A stretch of 64,000 nucleotides of DNA from Mikania micrantha. Its lineage: Eukaryota; Streptophyta; Magnoliopsida; Asterales; Asteraceae. The notes beneath the pieces are model-generated. The model was given only the letters and a program-made list of their open reading frames with translations, did not search any database and was not told the DNA's origin. Shown here piece by piece: positions 58,158 through 64,000 of this stretch. Made by a program: the position numbers and the translations under genes. The stretch is taken from NCBI GenBank assembly GCA_009363875.1, contig CM018696.1, forward strand, positions 20,969,475 to 21,033,474. The letters run 5' to 3'. Numbering within the stretch: the first letter of the stretch is position 1; each line of letters opens with the position of its first letter.

Positions 58158-59425
58158 CCATATATTCAAGTTTCATTGTAAGTCCCTTCTCAGAATCTTT
58201 TACCAGTTAATTTAGTGGGATCTAAACCGACGTTAGCATAGTGGTACCATAGGTTTGACAAACCTCCGGCGAGTGAGGTCGGTATGTTAATCGTAACATC
58301 AATTGGCCGGTAACGTATGACCGGTAACAAGGCGACGATCAGTCAGGTTTGGTAAACGACACATGGTGATATTATTCGACAGTGATATTGTAATTAATCC
58401 ATCGCTTCTTGTTGACTAGTAGACTGAGGAATTTATTTTCTCTCATGCCATATTGCTAGTAACAGTTCGATGAGGACTATGGTAATACAAAGTAGTAGAG
58501 GTAAATTAGATGGATTGTAATCTGATTACGTGAGGATTGCAATGGATTCCTTTTAGGCTTTATGCACTTCAAGTTTAGAACATGTAACAATTGGTTAACT
58601 AACACTCTTATTTTTTTAAAAGTGATTAACAGTTAATCTAATTTCCTTAACACATCGAGGGTTTATCGATACTTTGGTTTGATAACTAAACCCCTCATAT
58701 TATATTATTCTACATATGATCCAATGGGTGATGAATTCAAACGGACGGGTGAAATGAAAATGGGGATCCATAGTTGTATTGCAAGTAGTATTAAGTTCTA
58801 TTAGATATGTGGTGGGATGTTGGCTGGGGCTTGGTTCCCCTACATATGCCCTATATATAAGCATAGCTAATAGTATGAGATATAACTTGTATATATAACT
58901 ATGGAAAGGCCATTGTGTGAACGGGTGAATCAAACAACTTACAAACAACAAGTATGACATTGTGATTGTGTATGTGAACATTTCAAGGCTTTCAAATATC
59001 AAACTAATGAACCCACCAACCTAGTGTTGACTTTGTTTAAATGCATGTTTTCTCAGGTGACGAACAGGTTTAGTCACCAGACATACAGGGACATAGCTAT
59101 TGGACTTTAAGAAGGCCTAGCTACTTTTTGGGTGTTGCATACTTTTGAATGACAAAACAATGAATCATCTTTTGCATATCTTGTACAGATACAAGATATA
59201 AACTCATTGATTCTTTTGATTAGATTTACTTAGTTAAATTATGAGGAAACAATGTAATTTAACTTTGTAATTCTATTTCATCGTCATGTTAGCATTTTTC
59301 TCAGTTATTTATCATGTGCTATGTAAACAATCTGATCATTTTGATTATTAAACGATATCGCGCCCCGAGAACCTTCCGCCCGGCGGGAAAGTCGATCCAG
59401 CCCGCCGGCTCGGGGTGTGACAGAT

Positions 59426-59438
59426 TGGTATTAGAGCC
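59426..59438 (+). other. Primer binding site of element E
   Basis: TGGTATTAGAGCC three bases after the middle LTR, one base different from the consensus site, as in element G. Confidence 0.85.
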
Positions 59439-59597
59439 ATGGTTATACAGAAATATAGGTACTATTACTTAAACAGTTTGGCCTAGACTATAACCTAGGG
59501 ACCCTCATGTAGAGATCATATGACATAGGTTTCTATTTGCATGTGTCTTCTGTATCTGATCACTGCACTAACCGATTTTCTTTCGGTTATGATTAGG

Positions 59598-60383
59598 ATG
59601 CCACCAAGAAGACAACCAGCCTTACTACTACCACCACCACATGATTCAGCACCACACTGATCGACACCGACACCACCTGACTCTCCTACACCTCCACTTC
59701 CTCCTCCGCCACCGCCTGTTCATCAGTTGGATCCTGCTACTATGGCACTGGCCACGCTGTTGACCAGTCAACTGAGGGATGTAATCCCTGAAATGATGAA
59801 CCAGATCAACAGCAACAACAGTAACGTCGCCAACTCATCTGGAGAAGGCAGCCGTAATACTCGACATCAGCAGGACTACTCCTACAAGAATTTTGTAGGA
59901 TGCAAGCCACCAAGTTTCAGTGGCAGCGAAGGAGCCTTCGGATTGATCCAATGGATCGAAAAGATGGAGACAACTTTGGAGATCAGTAACTGTCCTGAGC
60001 AGTACAAGGTGAAATACGCTGCTGGTTCATTCAACAAGAGAGCGTTAACTTGGTGGAACGCTCAAGTTCAAACTAGGGGCAGAGATGAGGCTCTGTCTAT
60101 GCCTTGGGATGATTTCAAGGCCATGCTGCGGGCAGAGTTTTGCCCAAGGAATGAACTCAAGAAGGTTGAGACTGAGTTACTCAATCTTGTTATGATTGGT
60201 GCTGGGCATCTGGCCTACACCACAAGATTTCACGAGCTATCATCGTTGGCACCGGATATAGTGCCAACACTGGAGAAAAGAATTGAGCGGTATATCGGTG
60301 GATTACCGGCTTCTGTGCAAGGTCTTGTTCTTGCCGCTCATCCAACGACCCTAGAAATGGCTGTTACTCGTCATAAACAATGA
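59598..60383 (+). pseudogene. gag of element E
   Basis: ATG at 59598 gives MPPRRQPALL and reaches a TGA at 59658-59660. The frame re-opens and continues from 59727 (MALATLLTSQLRDVIPEMMN) without further stops: FGLIQWIEKMETTLEISNCP, ALTWWNAQVQTRGRDEALSM, FKAMLRAEFCPRNELKKVET and IERYIGGLPASVQGLVLAAH. It ends at TGA 60381-60383, which overlaps the next ATG (ATGA). Very similar to D's gag, but keeps TWWNAQ and Arg codons that D has lost. Confidence 0.87.
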
Positions 60384-61426
60384 CAGATGTGATGGTTGCC
60401 TCTAGGGCACTCAAGAAAGAAACTGAAGCCAAGGCGGGAACTTCAAGGACGCCGGACAAAAGGCCAGCCAAGAAACAGAATGTGGTCAAGTATTTTGCTG
60501 CGACCACCCAGACACCGATGATCAACCAACCACAACCCCTACAAATCAAGAAGCCCTACACTGGCACCGCACCATTGTGCAACACCTGTAAGTATCATCA
60601 TCAACCAACCACCCAATGCAGACAATGCACTAACTGCAGGAAGTTTGGCCACTGGGCAAACCAATGTCGGAGCACGGGGGCTCCGAACAGAAACAACAAT
60701 GCAGCTTCTACTGCTGCTGCTGATAACAGGTCTTGCTACACTTGTGGTGAACCTGGACACTTCTCAAGGGATTGTCCCAAGAGAATTCAACCAAGGGCTC
60801 AGGTAGCAAGAGGACGAGCCTTTCTGATTGGAGCAGCTGCTGCTCGACAAGACCCGAATGTGGTCACGGGTACATTTCTCTTATATGACTTTTATGCATC
60901 CATATTATTTGACACTGGTGCGGATCAGAGTTTTATCTCATCCGACTTTGCATGCCATCTTAATTATGTTGAGGAATCTTTAGACTCCCCTTATACTATT
61001 GAGATAGCAAACGGCAAACAGATAACAGTAGACACAGTACTTAGGAATTGCCCACTAACACTTGGCGATCACACATTTTCCATCGATTTGATACCGATGG
61101 AGCTGGGCAGTTTCGACATCATCATCGTAATGGATTGGCTATCTCTTAACAGAGTAGAGTTCATCTGTTCCGAAAAGGTATTACGCATTCCAGTGGAGAA
61201 CAATCAGATTTTAGAGATTCATGGAGATCAAGCGAAATGCAGTGTCAAGATAATATCCTACATGAAGGCTCGCAAGTACCTCAGAAAACAATGTATCGCA
61301 TTCCTAGCTCACGTGGTAGAGAAAAACAAGAAAGCAATCAAGATTCAAGACGTACAAGTGGTGAAAGACTATGAGGACGTGTTTCCGGATGACTTACCGG
61401 GATTGCCACCCGAGAGGTCGGTGTAG
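60380..61426 (+). pseudogene. Zinc knuckles and protease of element E
   Basis: A 348-codon frame at -1 relative to gag. It has CTNCRKFGHWANQC and CYTCGEPGHFSRDC knuckles, the protease motif LFDTGADQSFISS (intact DTGA), and IIVMDWLSLNRVEF. It ends at TAG 61424-61426 after LPPERSV, where element D reads QFRID, so a CAG codon was lost. The ATGA overlap with gag is shared with D. Confidence 0.87.
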
Positions 61427-62245
61427 TTTCGAATTGATTTGATCCCGGGAGCGACTCTTGTAGCTAAGTATCCTTATAGACTTGCACCATCAGAAACGCA
61501 GGAGTTGTCCACTCAATTATAGGAGCTACTCGACAAAAGATTCATCCGACCGAGCTTTTCCTCGTGGGGAGCTCCGGTTCTTTTTGTTACGAAGAAGGAT
61601 GGATCTTTCAGGATGTGCATTGATTACAGAGAGCTCAACAAACTCACCATTAAGAATCGGTACCCGTTACCGAGGATTGATGACTTGTTTGATCAACTAC
61701 AGGGAGCTCAGTACTTTTCAAAGATAGACCTGCGTTCAGATTATCATCAGCTCTGGATCCAAGAGGAAGACATACCAAAGACGACCTTTCATACCCGATA
61801 CGGTCACTACGAATTCATGGTGATGCCATTCGGACTGTCGAACGCACAGGCAGTGTTCATGGATTTAATGAACCGGGTGGGCAAGCCGTACCTAGATCAG
61901 TTCGTTATCGTCTTTATTGATGATATCCTGATTTGTTCAAGAAACGAGAAGGAACATGAACAACATCTCAGAACAATCTTGGAACTCCTGAAAGAGGAAC
62001 GACTCTATGCCAAATTCTCCAAGCGTGAATTCTGGCCAAGAGAAGTTCAGTTTTTGGGTCACGTGATTAACAATAATGGTATTCATGTGGATCCTGCCAA
62101 GATTGAAGCAAACAAGAACAGGGATGTGCCCACAACACCGACAGAGATCAGATCATTCTTGGGATTGGCGGGTTATTACAGGAGATTCATCTTGAATTTC
62201 TCTAAGATAGCCTTGCCTCTCACCAAACTCACACAGAAGAGTTAA
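61427..62245 (+). pseudogene. Reverse transcriptase of element E
   Basis: Same frame as the protease. One more TAG near 61520 precedes the long open part from 61613: MCIDYRELNKLTIKNRYPLP, SKIDLRSDYHQ (Gly of the usual SGYHQ changed to Asp), FMVMPFGLSNAQ and FVIVFIDDILICSR (FIDD intact), then FLGLAGYYRRFILNF. It ends at TAA 62243-62245, in a KSEPF context where Glu is expected. Confidence 0.87.
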
Positions 62246-62905
62246 CCTTTTGTGTGGACACAGAAACAAGAAGAGGCATTCCGGACATTGAAACAAAGAT
62301 TGTGCGATGCTCCTATCTTAACACTCCTAGAAGGCAATGATGACTTTGTAGTATACTATGATGCTTCCCCTCGGGGACTCGGATGTGTTTTAATGCAACG
62401 AGATAAAGTCATTTCTTATGCCTCACGACAGTGGAAGATACACGAGAAGAATTACACGACACACGATTTAGAACTGGGAGCTGTTGTTTTTGCTTTAAAG
62501 ATTTGGAGACATTACTTGTATGGTACTAAATACACTATCTTCACAGATCACAAGAGTTTACAGCACATATTTGATCAGAAGGAGCTTAACATGAGACAGA
62601 GACGTTGGGTTGAGCTCCTGAACGATTACGATTGTGTGATCAAATACCATCCGGGCAAAGCGAATGTTGTTGCAGACGCTTTAAGTTGGAAGGAAAGAGT
62701 CAAAGCCTTGCGCGTTCGAGCAATGGGAATGACCGTGCAATCAAGTTTGAAAGATCAAATTATACAAGCACAACAAGAAGCAGTGGTAAGAGACAATTTG
62801 AAACACGAGCTCGATTGTGGAGCCGAGAAACATTTTGAGACAAAACAAGATGGAGCTATCTATTATCTGGATCGTGTTTGGATCCCGGCAGTAGATGAAC
62901 TTTGA
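62246..62905 (+). pseudogene. RNase H of element E
   Basis: Same frame continued: MWTQKQEEAFRTLKQRLCDA, YYDASPRGLGC (the Cys before the catalytic Asp is Tyr), TTHDLELGAVVFALKIW, IFTDHKSLQHIF and KYHPGKANVVADALSW. It ends after DRVWIPAVDEL at TGA 62903-62905; D has CGA at this position. Confidence 0.85.
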
Positions 62906-63077
62906 ACACTTATATTTGACGAGGCACACAAGACACGATACTCTGTTCATCCTGGTGCAGATAAGATGTACCAAGATCTTAGGTCGTTTTATTGGTGGCC
63001 GGGAATGAAGAAAGATGTTGCCACTTATGTTGGCAAATGCATCACATGTGCCAAAGTCAAAGCTGAACACCAGAAAC
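62906..63077 (+). pseudogene. Integrase N-terminus of element E, truncated
   Basis: The frame continues with DEAHKTRYSVHPGADKMYQD, YWWPGMKKDVATYVGK and CITCAKVKAEHQK, i.e. the complete integrase zinc domain, and stops abruptly at 63077 where an LTR begins. The catalytic core is not in the window. Confidence 0.85.
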
Positions 63078-64000
63078 TGTAACATCAGTGCCGGAACCGT
63101 CAACGGAACAGTGATCTCTACTGTACATGAACAGTAAAACAGGTACGAATTTTATACATTTCTGTACGTTTCAGATTCATATCATTTATCATTTTCATTT
63201 TATGTTATCATAGAACAAACTCAGAGACAATTAACAGAAACACAGTTCATAACAATGGTTCTTGAGTCAGATAATAATCTGGCAACACAGAACCATCATT
63301 GGTTTATTTGTTAGAATTTTATTATGTATAAACGAATGTGAGGCTTTACAGAACAAAACACACGAATATTGTTATGTGAATGCTAAATTTACGGGTTATT
63401 CGTATAGGTGACGATCTGTACGAATATATCTGAAAGTTTAACGTTCTGAATGATATTCTATAATTAGAAAACAAGATTGAAAGGTATAGTTATCACCGTG
63501 TTCGTACGGGTAACGATTCGAACGAATACGCGCGACTACTGTACATTTCGATTTAAACAGTAAATTATTTCTTTAAATTAAAATAAATAAGAAGATATTA
63601 GTTAAATTATTAGGAATCACAACCTTGAATAATTAAATGATTTCTACTTTTAAAATCGTGCCGTTTCATAGCGAAAACTACGCAAAACGACATTTTACGC
63701 GAAACCGAATGAGACCGAACGACCGGGTATGTTGCTAAACCTTTAATGCTAGCATTTATGTCCCAACAACCTACACCAACCTCCTTCCTCATTCTCAATC
63801 TCGTCACTCTCTCTCTAGCACTCTCTCTCTCTAGAAATTGCAACATCTCTCTACAATTGGGAGCTCGATTCAAGTCGGATTCAAGCAAGATTGGTGTTAA
63901 AACGATCATCACACTACAAGGATTAAGGGAGTACAAAAATTTCACGAGGTTACCCACTAATTTTAAGGTAAATATTCATTTTATTTTCGGGTTATAGAGG
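63078..64000 (+). repeat. LTR start (family III) inserted in element E, cut by window end
   Basis: TGTAACATCAGTGCCGGAAC closely follows the minus-strand start of solo LTR 2 (TGTAACATCAGTGCCAGAAA), including AGTGATCT and ATGAACAGTAAA. Shared later blocks include CGTGTTCGTACGGGTAACG and GAATACGCGCGAC. A CT-rich stretch (63800-63835) and a start-like region follow as in other LTRs of the family. Candidate target duplication GAAAC (63073-63077); the other end is outside the window. Confidence 0.85.

Larger units (their letters stand above)
52462..59422 (+). repeat. Middle LTR shared by elements D and E (family III-like), with nested solo LTR
   Basis: Starts TGTGACATCCAGAACC after D's polypurine tract and ends CTCGGGGTGTGACA before E's primer site. 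Removing the inserted solo LTR and its 5-bp duplication leaves about 4.2 kb. The 3' end (CCCGCCGGCTCGGGGTGTGACA-like) is shared with solo LTRs 1 and 2, so these families are related. It contains TATATAA at 53244, many CGAACC words at 53690-54070 and a TATATATAAGCATAG block near 58850. Confidence 0.85.

Overview
The window looks like repeat-rich nuclear DNA from a flowering plant, plausibly a eudicot of the daisy family (inference from the style of the retrotransposons, not tested). There are no bacterial-type operons, rRNA genes or CRISPR arrays. Nearly all of it is transposable-element sequence in layers. The only host-like coding sequence I can defend is the first exon of a BAHD acyltransferase gene (30649-31050), followed by a splice donor and then by retrotransposons.

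Layout. 1-8.4 kb: the 3' end and 3' LTR of one Ty3/gypsy chromovirus (F, + strand) sits inside the pol gene of a second (G). G's pol is followed by an LTR, a primer binding site and the start of a gag, so two internal regions share one LTR. 8.4-14.4 kb: AT-rich DNA with a tRNA-derived SINE and a run of hairpin-type (MITE/foldback) elements. 14.4-16.6 kb: a PIF/Harbinger derivative that kept only its Myb-like ORF1, next to a small MITE. 17.1-30.2 kb: a foldback element with long inverted arms that received a hAT MITE and a solo LTR; that LTR in turn holds a 3.9-kb hAT transposon and a second solo LTR. Most of these steps are supported by target-site duplications visible in the sequence.

30.2-31.1 kb: BAHD exon 1. 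31.1-42.3 kb: a complete but degenerate chromovirus (C, - strand, 5-bp duplication ATATG) with an additional ORF carrying a coiled coil upstream of gag. 42.5-45.8 kb: the 3' LTR and pol end of a different gypsy family (IV, - strand), cut by element D. 45.8-63.1 kb: an LTR-D-LTR-E array (+ strand) in which the middle LTR carries another solo LTR and E is cut at 63078 by one more LTR that runs off the window.

How the parts relate. The chromoviruses have the usual order gag, protease, reverse transcriptase, RNase H, integrase, chromodomain-type tail, a primer site matching initiator tRNA-Met, and a purine-rich tract before the 3' LTR. Every copy is broken by stops, frameshifts or insertions. The window therefore records successive insertion, LTR-LTR recombination and decay around a damaged gene. 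Points that seem worth follow-up are the pre-gag coiled-coil ORF in C, a Pol III-like tRNA module inside one LTR family, a repeated GC-rich motif just upstream of the TATA box in another LTR family, duplicated polypurine tracts, and two shared-LTR arrays in one 64-kb window.
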